The notes: generated from the letters alone by a model not told the origin. DNA of 64,000 nucleotides from Galdieria partita (GCA_025991245.1 BQMJ01000049.1:1-64000), one strand, 5' to 3'; positions 35,464 through 46,741 are shown, numbered from the stretch's first letter. Numbers and translations are program-made.

Positions 35464-37434
35464 ATGGGAAATCGAAATACAAAATCTTCAACTGATGTTT
35501 CGGAGATAGGAGCAGACCAACCCAAGATGGCAGGTTCTCCTAATCGAGCTTTGAGAATCAAGGGAGTTGCAAGCGACTCTCCTACAGAAGACGACGCTTC
35601 TCTTGATGTGGCTACCTTGAGAGAACAACGTCTTAGACTTTCTTTAGATGTAGAGGGAGAACAACTACCAACTATACGTGGAAAGCGTACACCACGACTG
35701 CCACAAGTTTTGGAAGCAGAACTTGCAAAACCAGCTCCTATTGCAGCAAAGAGTTTTAGAAAACCCAAAACACCTAAAGTCAGTTTCAAATCACTTGAGA
35801 AACCTAATAGAGATACTGCTATCGCTGCAAATATCAACTCAAATGGCCTGTTGGAGAAAAAGGTAAGAACTTACGTGCATTGACTGAAACAACTTGACTG
35901 GATATTTTATGGTAGCTTCAAGGTGTTTCAGAGGCTTCTCCTGTTTTGAATTTTACATATGGTACTTTTTCTTTGGCTGGATGGGAACCAGTTCGTGAGC
36001 TACGAGACGGACAACAAGCAAGAAAGGAAAATCAGGTATTTTCTGTTCTCGTTTGGTTCATAAAGTTGCTGATAGTTTAGAAAGGACGCATATTGTTGTT
36101 ATGAAAGATTTGGTGGTCGTCAAGCGGAAGCTTTTTTCGGCGTCTTTGATGGACACGGTGCCCGTGGGAAGGCAGTTGCCGAGGTAGGTAACAGATTGCT
36201 CCATATTTATGTTCAGTTTTTTAGAACTGAAACTACTGTCTAGTTTGTTAGAGATGTTCTCCCAACAGTCCTTGATTCTCAATTGAAAGATTTGTCAAAG
36301 CTATCTGACCAAGAAGATATAAAGTCATCGGAAGCAACTTTGTTGGGAAGACTTGATCCCAATATTGTCACTTGTACAGAATTGAAAGGAAAGCACCAGT
36401 TGGATATTGTCAAAGCAGCTATACAAGGATTCATAGACTGTTCTAAAACGTTGAATTCATCAGACTCTAATGTGGATACTTTTTTGAGTGGCACAACTGC
36501 AGTCGTTGCATGGTTCTACAAAACGCTGTTGTTTTGTTGCAACTTGGGAGACTCAAGATGCGTTGTAGGAAGGCAATGCTATCCATTCTCTGTCTCCCGT
36601 ATGACCAAAGAAAAGTATGTTGCGGTGGAAATGTCTTATGACCAAAAGGTTGGATGTGCTTGATTCTCTTGTTTTTGAATGCTGAATGCATGGACGTAAT
36701 CATTAGCCTAGTCGAGTGGATGAGACACAAAGAGTAGTGGCTGCTGGAGGAAGAGTTGCTTCATGGCAGAGCGGTGTAGGGCCTCTTAGGGTTTGGCTTG
36801 CAGACGAGTGGATCCCTGGCTTAGCAATGACACGTTCTTTTGGAGATTCCCTCTTGCATAGTGTTGGGGTTTCGGAGATTCCAGAAGTAACTTGTATTCA
36901 ACTCTCTGAAGTGGATAAGTACGTGTTCCAAGAGTTAATAGTTTTCTCTGATAAGAATGGATTAGATTCTGTGTTCTTGCATCGGATGGTGTTTGGGAGT
37001 TTATGTCATCACAAGAAGTAGTGGACTTTTTGGGAAAGTATCGTCGGAAATATTCTGCTCAGGAAGCAGCCGAATCTCTTGTTCAAGAAGCAGTTAGGAG
37101 ATGGAGAAAGAATGAACAAGTAGTAGATGATGTGACAGCCATCGTCATTTGGATAGATTGTAAAGTTGCCAGTCCGAACTCAAACAAGTTGGAATCAAAT
37201 GTAGTTTCCGATGTTCCAAGTGGTCATAAGGGCAGTAGTATTGGAGGATTTTGGCATTCTTGGAAGAATTGGTCCTCTCTTGGTACAGATTCATCAAAGA
37301 ACAATTGTTTTGGGTAATTATATCTTTCTACTATTTGTTAATTCTTAGTGGGATGTTTGCTTAGGTTTCAACCAGTATTGATTGAAAGTAACGGTACTCT
37401 CAAGCCATTTGTTCCGCAGAATCACGAAACGTAA
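35464..37434 (+). CDS. Protein phosphatase 2C (PPM family)
   Basis: Seven exons (35464-35862, 35916-36035, 36085-36183, 36244-36648, 36707-36918, 36966-37313, 37365-37434) give about 550 residues. If the last intron is not removed, the protein stops at 37317 with 528. The first 130 residues are basic and Pro/Lys-rich, starting MGNRNT, a possible N-myristoylation site. Catalytic motifs are complete: NQDAYCCY, FGVFDGHGARGK, FLSGTTAVVAWF, CNLGDSR, AMTRSFGD, KFCVLASDGVWEFM and QVVDDVTAIVI; the metal-binding aspartates are present. It should be a Mg2+/Mn2+-dependent Ser/Thr phosphatase. Its substrate is unknown. Confidence 0.93.
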
Positions 37435-38075
37435 CATTTTTAAGAAAAACTGAGAACAAGTGCTATTTTGTGTACACGATAGAAACCCAAGTGTCCTTTT
37501 CACAAGCGTGTATATACTTGGTGCACTTTGAGTTACTTGCATTCATCTTGATATACAAACCTATTTATCCAAGTTTCTATTAAATGATTCCTTTTGATGA
37601 TTCTTGTCGTTTGCCAAAGTATTATATTCCAATATGGAATCTGGAGGAGAACCAAAAAAAGGTGAAAGGTGGTCATTCAAAGATGAAATAGAGACTTGAT
37701 TTAAAAACAAAAAGCTTTGAAACCTCTTCTCCTTTCTTCATAAAGCTTACCACCAACAAGAAGAAACCCCTTGGCCTCAATGTCTCTTGGATATGTTTTG
37801 CGAAGCTTGAATTGTCTACGCGAATGGCTTTAAGAACAAGAGCGCTCGAAGTGTCTGCAGAAATGACCTGTAGTGTCCCTACGAACGATTGGGATGGAAT
37901 GAACCGATCATACCCTTGTCAATTCTACAAAATTTCTTCGTTGTTTACGGCTTTTTAGAAAAGTTGTGTTTGTTGAAGTTGGTTGAAAGACAACAAACAA
38001 GATTGTAAACTGTATCTAATTGTCACTACTTTTGTATTACCTATTCGTCTTTTCAAAGTCATCACAAACGTCTAT
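37435..38075. other. Intergenic region upstream of the Myb gene
   Basis: This holds the 3' end of the PP2C transcript and the Myb promoter and leader. Two short ATG frames (37584-37691, 36 codons; and from 37830) have no family resemblance. No tRNA or repeat is seen. Confidence 0.45.
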
Positions 38076-39134
38076 ATGGTGGTGGAAGAGTCTTCCTATC
38101 GTGTGGAAGAAAATGCTAAATTGACTGCTGGTTTAAAGTCAACTGACAAGGACGATGCTTCAAGTGATTCCATATGTTCAGTGTTTGAGAAAATGAAACC
38201 GTATTGGGTGAGAACAGAGACGGAAGAACAAACTCAACACATTCCTATATCTCCCATATCTTCACAGTCTTGTTTATATTCTAATTATAATAGTTCATCA
38301 GATGATTCTCCAGTTGTTCGTTCTCCTATGTTGAATGTGGCGCATAGAAAACAGATGCAAATGAATGGCTCTAAACAGAATGAAGAACAGAATTGCCCTG
38401 GTACAAATAGCTCATTGATGAATCCTTGGTTATCATCATCTTATCATACAACAACCATGTTTCAAGTTGCACCTGAAAACATGATGTCGGTGGAAGGAAA
38501 TCAAGCAACAGTATTCAACTCTGGTTTCTGTCAAACAAGAGCTTATAGTTGGTTCGATAGGAGAACATATTTCAATGCAGTTCAGTGGCAAACTCAAATA
38601 TCTTTAGAACAACAAGGAAGCTCAATGGAGCAATGGATGCACCCTTTGTATTGTTATCAACAAACACCATCGAGGATATTGCCAACCGTTGAACCTGGTG
38701 ACTTTTCACATCGTTCTGCAAATGTTTCAGTCAGTGATAGGCAATTGATAGAAAACAAATACAACAACATGCAACTGACTTCATTAAGCAATCAAGGTCG
38801 CAACCATTTGCATTCGGAACCAATGGCTGCCAAGAAAAGACATAAAAGGGACAACTTGGATGAAGGACAAATAGAGGCAACTCGTTTAGCAGGAAATACA
38901 AACAAGCCAAAAAAATGTAAAAGAGATAACTATCTTCGTTTTGAACGTTGGGAAGAAGAGAATTTGCTTCGTGGAGTAGATAAATTCGGTGTCGGGAAGT
39001 GGACAAGTATTCTAAGAACCTTTGCGTTTCAGAAAAAGAGAAGTGCAATAGATTTGAAGGATAAATATCGAAATATTATACGAGCAAAAAGGCGAGCATA
39101 CTTGGCGCAGTTGAATGCTATGAAAAAACTGTAA
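38076..39134 (+). CDS. Myb/SANT protein with C-terminal telobox motif (TRF/TRFL-like)
   Basis: An intronless 352-residue protein from the first in-frame ATG. Residues 1-280 are low-complexity (Ser, Gln, Asn, Met-rich). A single Myb/SANT repeat lies at the extreme C-terminus, about residues 290-345: FERWEEENLLRGVDKFGVGKW, then a third helix IDLKDKYRNII. The third helix closely matches the telobox signature VDLKDKWRN, which reads TTAGGG/TTTAGGG-type DNA in TRF, Tbf1 and plant TRFL proteins. The protein is therefore a candidate binder of this species' telomere repeat, which also contains TTAGGG. No TRF homology (dimerisation) domain is evident. General transcription regulation is the alternative. 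Confidence 0.8.
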   Translation: MVVEESSYRVEENAKLTAGLKSTDKDDASSDSICSVFEKMKPYWVRTETEEQTQHIPISPISSQSCLYSNYNSSSDDSPVVRSPMLNVAHRKQMQMNGSKQNEEQNCPGTNSSLMNPWLSSSYHTTTMFQVAPENMMSVEGNQATVFNSGFCQTRAYSWFDRRTYFNAVQWQTQISLEQQGSSMEQWMHPLYCYQQTPSRILPTVEPGDFSHRSANVSVSDRQLIENKYNNMQLTSLSNQGRNHLHSEPMAAKKRHKRDNLDEGQIEATRLAGNTNKPKKCKRDNYLRFERWEEENLLRGVDKFGVGKWTSILRTFAFQKKRSAIDLKDKYRNIIRAKRRAYLAQLNAMKKL

Positions 39135-39234
39135 CTTGTATGTGCAAATAGAGAATATGTTACTAACTTTTGATAATAAACATCTCACTCTTTGACAATT
39201 TTTGGGTGGAGGGAATCGTCCTATTTAGGGTGGC

Positions 39235-40266
39235 ATGAAACAGAGTTTGGAAGAAGAAGAGGCGCGTAAAGTCTTTGAGGCTCTTGGAACTCACAAATGT
39301 AAAGAACTTTTGTTGTTGTGTCACTCGGATATTATGCCAATCCTTCAAACTGTATTTCATGTCCAAAAAGATGATATCTTTAGATTGACTCCAGTCTTTT
39401 GGCAACAACTGATAAGTTGTATCTACGGAAATGTATTTTTGCCTTATCGCGTTAACTGTTTTCAGAAACGTTTGTCTCTCGGCTGTCCACAACTCGATAA
39501 GTTTCTACACGGTGGTTTAATCGTAGGACAAGGACAAATTTTTGAGTTTTGTGGTGAAGCTGGTGTAGGTAAAACGCAACTTATGCTACAACTTAGCATA
39601 GTGAGCCAGTTGGAAACGAAAGATGGCGGGTTGGAATCAAAGGTTATCTATATTTGCACGAGTGGTCGATTTCCCTCGTCCAGATTGCAACAACTGATAG
39701 CTGCCTTTGTTCAGAGATATCCTTACCTGGAAGCCAATCTTGTTGCTTCTCATATAATTGTGGAAACTGTGAAAAGTTTGGAACAATTGGAAGTGCTTGT
39801 GGATAGCCGTCTCGTTTATTTATTAAATAATACTCATGCAAAAGTAATCATTATCGATTCTCTTGCACGTCTTTTCCGAGAGACAGGCCTGGATGCGCTA
39901 CAGCATCGTTCCTTAGTATTGTATCGATTGGGGGTTCAGCTCAAGAGAATTTCTTACAAGCATCAGGCTCTTTTGTTAGTTACCAACGAGATGACTGGTC
40001 AACCTGTCGGTTCCTTTAACGCTCACAACTTTGTACAAACACCTTGTTTAGGGAAAGCTTGGAAGCACAACGTTAATCATCGTTTCTATTTAAAGAAAAT
40101 GACATTATGGAATGCTTTTGATGAAACACAGAGAAATAGGGAATGTCGAGAGCTGGAGGTTGCATTTTCTCCAGAATACGATTCTGGTTGCAAAATAACT
40201 TATCAAATACTGTTACGAGGTGTATGTCATCCGTTCACGTGCGGTCAAGAAAAAAATGCCTGGTAA
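39235..40266 (+). CDS. RAD51 paralogue, XRCC3-like recombinase
   Basis: Intronless, 343 residues, matching the 346 of human XRCC3. After an N-terminal helical region comes LSLGCPQLDKFLHGGL, the Walker A motif GEAGVGKTQL at about residues 104-113, an ICTSGRFPSSRL segment as in XRCC3, Walker B VIIIDSLARLF at about 203-213, and LLVTNEMTGQPVG. XRCC3 pairs with RAD51C in homologous recombination, stabilising RAD51 filaments and resolving intermediates. The match to XRCC3 over other paralogues rests on the GEAGVGKTQ and FPSSRL wording. It lies 100 bp behind the Myb gene, same strand. Confidence 0.85.
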   Translation: MKQSLEEEEARKVFEALGTHKCKELLLLCHSDIMPILQTVFHVQKDDIFRLTPVFWQQLISCIYGNVFLPYRVNCFQKRLSLGCPQLDKFLHGGLIVGQGQIFEFCGEAGVGKTQLMLQLSIVSQLETKDGGLESKVIYICTSGRFPSSRLQQLIAAFVQRYPYLEANLVASHIIVETVKSLEQLEVLVDSRLVYLLNNTHAKVIIIDSLARLFRETGLDALQHRSLVLYRLGVQLKRISYKHQALLLVTNEMTGQPVGSFNAHNFVQTPCLGKAWKHNVNHRFYLKKMTLWNAFDETQRNRECRELEVAFSPEYDSGCKITYQILLRGVCHPFTCGQEKNAW

Positions 40267-40319
40267 TTGGCGCCTTTTTCAAAATTCAAAATCGAGCGGA
40301 GCATTCTTCATTTTGTGTG

Positions 40320-41631
40320 ATGGAAATGCAAACGAATATCAAACATTTACAAGACTCTATATCGCAGTTAGCTATAATTGCTAGCAACGAGACCTACGAA
40401 GAGAAACGTACACTGTCCCACTATCCTTGTCTAACTGGTGTCCAAAGTAAACTCTACAAAGCTGCATCTGAAAGCAAAAGACCCCAACTTGTTCCAAAAG
40501 AAGCAGCAGTAGAGGAGAAAAATCTTCAAAAAATAATACAGGAGCTGGAACTCTTATTCACTTACAAGTAAGTATCAAGGAAAGATGTCCAGCAATAACA
40601 TTTATGATGGTTCCAAGGTCCGAAAAATGTTCTATCATCGAAGAAAAAGTAGGTTCGCATCTGACTGAATACAAGCGCCTTGAAATGAGAAGATTGGAAC
40701 TGGAAGAAGATACACGATCACTTGAAAGTTACGATATTCATAAAAGTCTCGAAACTGTTATATGTGAATGGAATGAAAAGGAAGAACAAATAAGAGAAGA
40801 GATACGGGAGCTTCAAATCAACTATGAAGAGAACATACAGCACAAGCGACAGATTGAAAAGTCTCTTGAAGAGAAGAAAGAACAAATGGAAAAGGCACAG
40901 CAGGAAAGGATCAAAATGGAACAGCTTGAAGAAGAAATCAAGAACATGCAAGCGGAACTAGAAAGGACCAGACAACTTTGTGAAAAAGAACAAGAAAGTC
41001 TTGCAGGATTAGGTATGTGTCTGTGATTGAAAAGTATCGTGTTCTAAATGAACTTTTTCGAAAAAAAGAGGATCAAGTTGCGGAAAAGTTAGTATCCCTC
41101 CAGAACTTGGAACAAACCAAGGCATCCGAAAATGAAGGGCAAGAATATTTTGCAGAGAATCTTCATTTACAACATATTTGTCGTGAACTCCGTGATACGA
41201 TATTGGAACGCAAAGAAAAGAAGAAGGAAGTCATCCAAAAGGATCCAAATCTTCAAAATCTTCTGAGAACCATCAACCAAGAGGTTGTTCAGTCTTCTCA
41301 GCGAGAACATTTGATACAAGTATTAGAGAAACGATGTTCAGTTTTAAATGTATTACTTCAGAAGGTTATTCAGCAGTATGCATTGGATGGTAACCTTTAC
41401 GCCGCAACTATTCAACTGTTATTGGATAACAATGGAATAATGCCACTGGAATTTTTGAAGGAACAACTTTTGTCCAACCAAAGCTGTTTAGGCGAAGAAG
41501 AAAAGACCAGGAAACATTCGCAGATACTTCAAGTGATATACACTTTGGTTGCCAACTCTTTAGTCGCTATCAATCGGAGTCAAGCGAATAATCCTGTGAG
41601 CCTTACATTTTCCATGGAGTTGTTCAATTGA
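40320..41631 (+). CDS. Coiled-coil protein of unknown function
   Basis: Three exons (40320-40567, 40618-41012, 41069-41631; introns 50 and 56 nt) give 401 residues. Residues about 80-290 are continuous coiled coil, rich in Glu, Lys and Gln. The last 110 residues are shorter helices ending in LVANSLVAINRSQANNPVSL, which could be a winged-helix-like fold. The architecture is like kinetochore or tethering subunits, but no family is recognised. The start is only 53 bp after the XRCC3-like stop codon, so its promoter must overlap that gene or the two share a transcript. Confidence 0.75.
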
Positions 41632-41748
41632 AGTCTTCTATAGTCGAGAAAACAATTTCAATACATGCAAGGTGTTGAAATTTGTTCGTTCCTTTATAAA
41701 TACAAATGCAAAATTGTTAAGTTTTCTTCAAACTCCGTAGTCACTGCG

Positions 41749-42963
41749 TTAATAGCTAGTCATATTGGGATGAGTTTCTGGAAAAGTCTGCATCAGAGAA
41801 GGATCTATTGGCTTTGGAATCTCTTCAAAATAGGGATGGTTGAGAGCATCTTGAGCTTGGATTCTCTTTTCTGGATCATACGTTAGAAGCTTATTCATCA
41901 AATCCAAACCTAAATTGGTTATTGAAGTTTGGCCACCATAAATAGTATTATCAAAACGTTGACGCAGGCAGTTGTAAGGCTGTTTGACAAACTTTATCTT
42001 ACTAGCATGTGGAAGCTCTGATAATCCAGGCCATATCTCCTCGTTGGGAGTTCCTAAACATTTCCATATCCGAGAAAGTTGATCTATTTCTGTCGATCCT
42101 GGAAAGAGTGCTTCTCGTGTTAGCCATTCTGCAAATATACAGCCAACGCTCCAAATATCCACTGCTGGAGTATAAGTCCTTGCACCTAATAACAGTTCAG
42201 GTGCTCTGTACCAAAGTGTAACGACGGGTTGGGTGTATGGCTTAAGAGGGTCACTATAAAGTCTAGCCAAACCAAAATCACAAATCTTCAATATACCTTC
42301 ACTATTCAATAAGAGGTTGGAAGTCTTCAAATCCCTATGCAACACCCAGTTGTCATGCAAGTAAGCTACTCCAGAAAGCAGTTGTTGAAGTAAACTTTTC
42401 ACTTCTGCTTGAGAAAAAGGGTGTCTCATGTTATCCAGAACGTTCTTCATATCGTGTTGTGCATATTCCATAACCAAATAAATCTTGTTTAAGCTGCTTC
42501 CAACGACAACTTCTCTAACGTGAATGACGTTGGGATGCCTTAGTGAAACCAGAATGCTGACCTCTCGAAGGGAAGTCAAAGGAAAGCCTTCGACTTCGTT
42601 ATCCAGTTTGATTTCTTTCAAAGCATATATTTCATTAGTGTGAATATCTCTTCCTCGAAAGACACGTCCATAAGTGCCTTCTTCTATAAAGTTAAGTCTT
42701 TCATAATTATCCACACTTCTGCAGCCTGTTAAAACCGGGAGGTGCTTTACTTGAACGAGAGGTGAGGAGTTTTGCAGGACTTTATGACTTTCTTTGTTCC
42801 TCTCATCATTTGTAAGATGCTTGGATATATCTTCTTTTTGGCATTCTTTTCCGTTACATTTAGTTTGTTCTCTTTCCTTGTGGTTTTCTCTTGGTCTTTT
42901 ATATATCCGGTTTTGGTCCATAGTAGTATAGTTTCGCTTTCTGCATTTGCCATCATCATCCAT
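41749..42963 (-). CDS. Cyclin-dependent kinase, CDK11/CDKG (PITSLRE) type
   Basis: Intronless, 404 residues from the first in-frame ATG at 42963. A basic N-terminal arm of about 80 residues (KRPRENHKE; probable nuclear localisation) precedes the kinase domain. Key features are [18 protein letters not shown], the cyclin-binding helix [14 protein letters not shown], which reads PLTSLRE as in plant [37 protein letters not shown], and the C-terminal [11 protein letters not shown] typical of CDK11. All catalytic residues are present. CDK11/CDKG with cyclin L regulates transcription and pre-mRNA splicing. It is convergent with the coiled-coil gene. Confidence 0.95.
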   Translation of the reverse strand: MDDDGKCRKRNYTTMDQNRIYKRPRENHKEREQTKCNGKECQKEDISKHLTNDERNKESHKVLQNSSPLVQVKHLPVLTGCRSVDNYERLNFIEEGTYGRVFRGRDIHTNEIYALKEIKLDNEVEGFPLTSLREVSILVSLRHPNVIHVREVVVGSSLNKIYLVMEYAQHDMKNVLDNMRHPFSQAEVKSLLQQLLSGVAYLHDNWVLHRDLKTSNLLLNSEGILKICDFGLARLYSDPLKPYTQPVVTLWYRAPELLLGARTYTPAVDIWSVGCIFAEWLTREALFPGSTEIDQLSRIWKCLGTPNEEIWPGLSELPHASKIKFVKQPYNCLRQRFDNTIYGGQTSITNLGLDLMNKLLTYDPEKRIQAQDALNHPYFEEIPKPIDPSLMQTFPETHPNMTSY

Positions 42964-43102
42964 CGACAACGACCCGTTTGAAGATCGAGTCACGACTTGG
43001 GGTATGCATCGTTTCAGTTGTTTGACCTTTTTATTGTGTTTTTCAACAACCAAGTATAAAAGGATTGCAAAAGAATACTGTCATTCCTTTTACAAGTGTT
43101 CC
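42964..43102. promoter_or_regulatory. Bidirectional promoter between CDK11-like and zinc-finger genes
   Basis: The divergent start codons are 139 bp apart. No individual site is recognised. If the zinc-finger gene starts at the upstream ATG near 43004, the gap is only 40 bp. Confidence 0.45.
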
Positions 43103-43525
43103 ATGGCTCATCGTTCCTGGTCGCTAACTATGATTCCACCTACAGTCAATGAGGTTGCCTCTGCTCTTGCTGGAGGTACGGTTGGAGTTATGGGAACTTT
43201 GTTGGTATTAGAAGTTATTAGACAAAGAGTAAGCAATATGATATCCAAAGGTTGAATTCTGAAGAATGTTTAGATTGAGGAAATGCGACAGTGTCCATAC
43301 TGCAGAGGTCTAAGAAAGTTGCCGTGTGGACTTTGTTTCGGTATGGGCTTTATTCCTGATGTAAGTTGTGTGTCTTGTAAGTCAGATTGTGAAAATTGTG
43401 GCGGTGAGGGTTCTGTCATATGTTGTCATTGTGATGGAAGTGGACGTTATTTACCAGTGGAATATGAAAGAGCACTATTTTGGCAAGGTGAAGAGGAGTG
43501 GAATCATACACCACCTTATCTTTAA
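43103..43525 (+). CDS. Membrane-anchored DnaJ-type zinc-finger protein (ORANGE/BSD2-like)
   Basis: Two exons (43103-43228 and 43274-43525; 45-nt intron) give 125 residues. A single glycine-rich hydrophobic helix (ALAGGTVGVMGTLLVLEVI) is followed by four Cys-pair motifs, CPYCRG, CGLCFGMG, CENCGGEG and CCHCDGSG, the CxxCxGxG pattern of the DnaJ cysteine-rich domain. There is no J domain. One-helix-plus-zinc-finger layout is seen in plastid proteins such as ORANGE, which stabilises phytoene synthase, and in BSD2, a Rubisco chaperone. The presence of a carotenoid gene 6 kb away is suggestive only. An upstream start at 43004 would add 33 residues. Confidence 0.8.
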
Positions 43526-43619
43526 TATAGGAAAAGGTCGTCAAAGGGGTTATGGGTTGCACCACGCGCCGATTGTTGATATTCCCTTTTCTTTCCATTG
43601 CTTAATCATAAAACAATAT

Positions 43620-44450
43620 TCAACGGTGATCTTGAAAAATGGATAGCATATTTACCTTATATGTGTCAGAATGGTGCTGCCATATCTCGTCAAAGGACTT
43701 TGTGGATTCTTCCAACTTTTTACTCCATTTCTCTACTTTTTCGTTCAGTTTGCCTTTGGTGGTATCCCAACGTTGCTTTATAACATCCTTTGCATAGTCT
43801 TTCAAAGCTTGTTTGACTGCTGGAGACATAGTCAGTGTATTTCCTTCTATGATGCTTTTGGCACTTATTCTCTCCAAGAATCCTACAACGCCTTCAAAAG
43901 AATTAAACTCTTCCCTGTCTAGATACATTTCTTGCAAGTTTATATCTTCCATCAGTTTTTGTTGTAAAGGACAACTCTGAACAGATAGTGTAGCACCTCT
44001 TTCTAAAAAGATTCTTCCCAACTGAATAGTAGAACTTGAACTATTCTTCAAGCGTCTCTTCGTTTTAGATAATCTTGCCAACCTACGCCAATTATTGTCT
44101 GTCATTTGCACATTTTGAAAAACAAGGTTTACTCTAGGTTTGACAAGTTCAAGGTTGAGTAGACGTTGGTTTCCTGTAGGCTGCTTCTGAATATGAATGC
44201 GTAACTCTGGGATATACAAGGCTTCTGAAGGAACAACAGGAGATTCTTGTTCAGCAATCAATTTTACGTCCACAAACTTTAAGAAAGCTCTTCCAAAATA
44301 ACACTGTTGGATCCTCACAGGAACACCCAAAGTGAAGGAAAGATAGGAAGAAAGTATCTTTGCTCGCCAATGGTAACAAAAAGTCCCTAACAATACCAAA
44401 GAACTAGTAACTCCTATAGGCCATTTGTATTGCTTGAAAAGGACGAACAT
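43620..44450 (-). CDS. Single-pass membrane protein with AsmA-like N-terminus
   Basis: Intronless, 276 residues. A transmembrane helix at about residues 10-30 is followed by LGVPVRIQQCYFGRAFLKF and ALYIPELRIHIQ, then LELVKPRVNLVFQ. That order, a helix and then a strand-rich region with a loop on a nascent beta-groove, recalls AsmA/TamB/chorein-type lipid-transport proteins; the resemblance is weak. The C-terminal third is a charged amphipathic helix. It could act at the plastid or mitochondrial envelope. The start codon is 57 bp from that of the divergent AEC gene. Confidence 0.65.
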   Translation of the reverse strand: MFVLFKQYKWPIGVTSSLVLLGTFCYHWRAKILSSYLSFTLGVPVRIQQCYFGRAFLKFVDVKLIAEQESPVVPSEALYIPELRIHIQKQPTGNQRLLNLELVKPRVNLVFQNVQMTDNNWRRLARLSKTKRRLKNSSSSTIQLGRIFLERGATLSVQSCPLQQKLMEDINLQEMYLDREEFNSFEGVVGFLERISAKSIIEGNTLTMSPAVKQALKDYAKDVIKQRWDTTKGKLNEKVEKWSKKLEESTKSFDEIWQHHSDTYKVNMLSIFQDHR

Positions 44451-44507
44451 CGTTCACTTGTGCTTCCTCCTTGTCTGAATCGTCAGATCGTCTTTTTGAC
44501 CATTGGA
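44451..44507. promoter_or_regulatory. 57-bp divergent intergenic interval
   Basis: This is all the DNA between the start codons of the AsmA-like gene (minus) and the AEC carrier (plus). It is too short for two separate promoters with leaders, so transcripts probably start inside the opposite gene or overlap. Confidence 0.5.
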
Positions 44508-46174
44508 ATGAACAACACGAGTACTGTTCAAGTTTGGTTTACTGCCTTGAATGGAACTTGTAAAGTAGTTTTACTGACAGGAGTGGGTTTCTATTTAGCA
44601 CACAGGGGTCGTAAGTAACTTGTCTTTTTATGGAAGATGGATCAACTGCAATTAGAACTTCGCAAGGAAATGTCCAAGAATCTGAGCAGCATTATTTTCG
44701 AGATTTTACTTCCTTGTCTTTTGTTTTCCTCCATTTTACGTACTTTAGTGAATGTAGGATTATTAGCGTTGTGGTATATTCCATTCATAGCTGTATTGTT
44801 TCTGTTACTGGGTTTGGTTTTGGGTCAGTTGGTTTGCAAAGTGACAAAGCCACCACCTTTCTTTAGAAGGGCTTGCATAGTAGCTTGTGCTCTTGGAAAC
44901 TCCAATCAGTTACCTGTATTGATTATGGATACACTTTGTGGTTTTTATCGTAAGTATTTGTTGAAATAGGGATAGCCGTTGAAACTAGTTTGGATAGCGC
45001 CTTTTCAAAAACTGGGAAGCAGTTGTAGAGATTCTGCTACAGGATATATATCTTTGTTCTTATTAGTATTTAGTACTGTATCTTGGACAGGATTTTATCG
45101 ATATTTACAAGGCTCAGTTGAAGAGGATTCAGTTATGAATAGCGATTATAATGAGTTGTATTCTATAGTAGAACAAGAAGCTTCCCATAGTGACTCTCCT
45201 CCTAGTAGAGCAGCAGTTGTTCAATCTGTGGAATATCTCCATCCACAGAGTGACGTTCCGTCGGAGAAGATTCCATTTCATTCAAGTCTTTCTGACAAGG
45301 AGGAGCATCGTAATCACAATAGTCCCTTATCATCTTTTATGGATAGTACAGAATCTGTGCAACATTCTTCATCTATTTTATCTTTCTTTTCTAATTTATC
45401 GATTTCCATTTACTATTCAAGGTTGCGTCACTTGTTCTATTCCTATGGGCATTTGGCTACTCCTCCTTCCATCGCCATTGTATCTGCATTAATCCTTGGA
45501 ACGGTTTGTTATTGGTTTTGAAAAGACTATTTATTCTTGACCTATATTGTATCTAGGTATTGAAGCCCGTTGCTTTCCTTTTGATAGGTTCTGATGCCCC
45601 ATTTCGTGTACTTGTTGCTGCTCAAGAGACATTAGGTGCTGCAGCTATAGCATTGATGTCTTTAGTTGTAGGTGCCAATTTGTACCATTCTTATCAAGTA
45701 AGTGTTACTAGATCAATCTATGATGATATTTTTGAATGGAATGGATAATATAACATAGAGAGGCTTTCGTACTCATGGAGTATCTGTTTTGTGTATTTTG
45801 TCCATTGCATTGTGTCGTCTCTTTATTATGCCGTAAGTCTATAAATGATTAGGAATGGGTATGTTTATGTTGTATAGTATGCTGGGTTGGTTATGCATAG
45901 AGTTATTATTACATTTGGGCGTATTGGGTAGCCGAGTAGACCATATTCAGTTGTTAGTGATGATGATTGAAACTGCTGTTCCATCTGCCAATAATGTTGT
46001 GATTATGTGTGAAATGGTTGGAACGAGTGAAGAAGTAAGTTGTGGAATAGTGTGCATAGAATATTATGAAGATTGGAATAGCCCATATCTTTGGCATTGT
46101 TTTGGCAGTTGATGTTGGCTCCGTTGTTTTTAACTGCCAATATGGCCTTTTTCTTGTGGACTTTGAATCAGTGA
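44508..46174 (+). CDS. Auxin efflux carrier (AEC/PILS) family transporter
   Basis: Seven exons (44508-44610, 44656-44949, 44989-45503, 45557-45697, 45759-45832, 45878-46034, 46082-46174; introns 39-61 nt) give 458 residues. Two blocks of five hydrophobic helices flank a polar, Ser-rich cytosolic loop at about residues 165-260. Family motifs are ILLPCLLFSSIL, CALGNSNQLPVLI, ETLGAAAIALMSLVVGANLYH and ETAVPSANNVVIMCEM. The length and layout match PIN-LIKES, which sit in the ER and move auxin-like acids. The native substrate in an alga is uncertain. Intron 2 is the shortest in the window (39 nt). Confidence 0.9.
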
Positions 46175-46741
46175 TTGATATATATATATATATATATATA
46201 TATAATGATGAGTGTGAGAAAGTGTGTGATTGTTGTACGGGAGATGGTCTTTATAAAAACACAATAAAAGAATATATCCAATATACTCTTATTGAGTAAT
46301 TGTGACAACGATGGTCAAATATCTGGATGATTGTCCAATGTATTCTCCATATTGAATGAAGGGATGAGGATAAAACTAGTTGATGGAGCCTCATCCATAT
46401 CTTATCTTGTGATAGAAACAACTTGACCCATCTTACGAAAAGGGTTGCATATGGTCACTCTCCAACAAAGATAGACTGGTTCCATATAATTGGACGTACT
46501 CTCGTGCTTACATTCACACTATAGCACCCAATCCTAAAGCATCATACAAATGGTCTTGTATAGAAACATTCCAAACATATATACTCCAAGTATTCTCCAC
46601 TGAAATCAACAACCCAACGACTCATTCAAGTTGATATTCCAACAAAGCACATCGAACCGCATTCTCTATTGGAAATTGGACCCCAAAATGGTGTCCTATT
46701 TTCACTTGTGACTCGTTTCTAAAGAAAACTGTGAGAGAGAT
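46175..46741. other. Intergenic region with TA microsatellite and small hairpin
   Basis: It starts with a (TA)n run at about 46179-46203. A potential hairpin has arms GGATGAGG (46362-46369) and CCTCATCC (46389-46396) with a 19-base loop. No gene or RNA family is recognised. The distal part should be the TMEM120 promoter. Confidence 0.5.

Noticed and set aside
37584-37691. A 36-codon frame in the PP2C-Myb gap
   Set aside because: Too short, no family, no start context or splice partner.
46362-46396. Hairpin GGATGAGG/CCTCATCC
   Set aside because: Eight-base arms with a long loop occur by chance; no T-run or conserved context.
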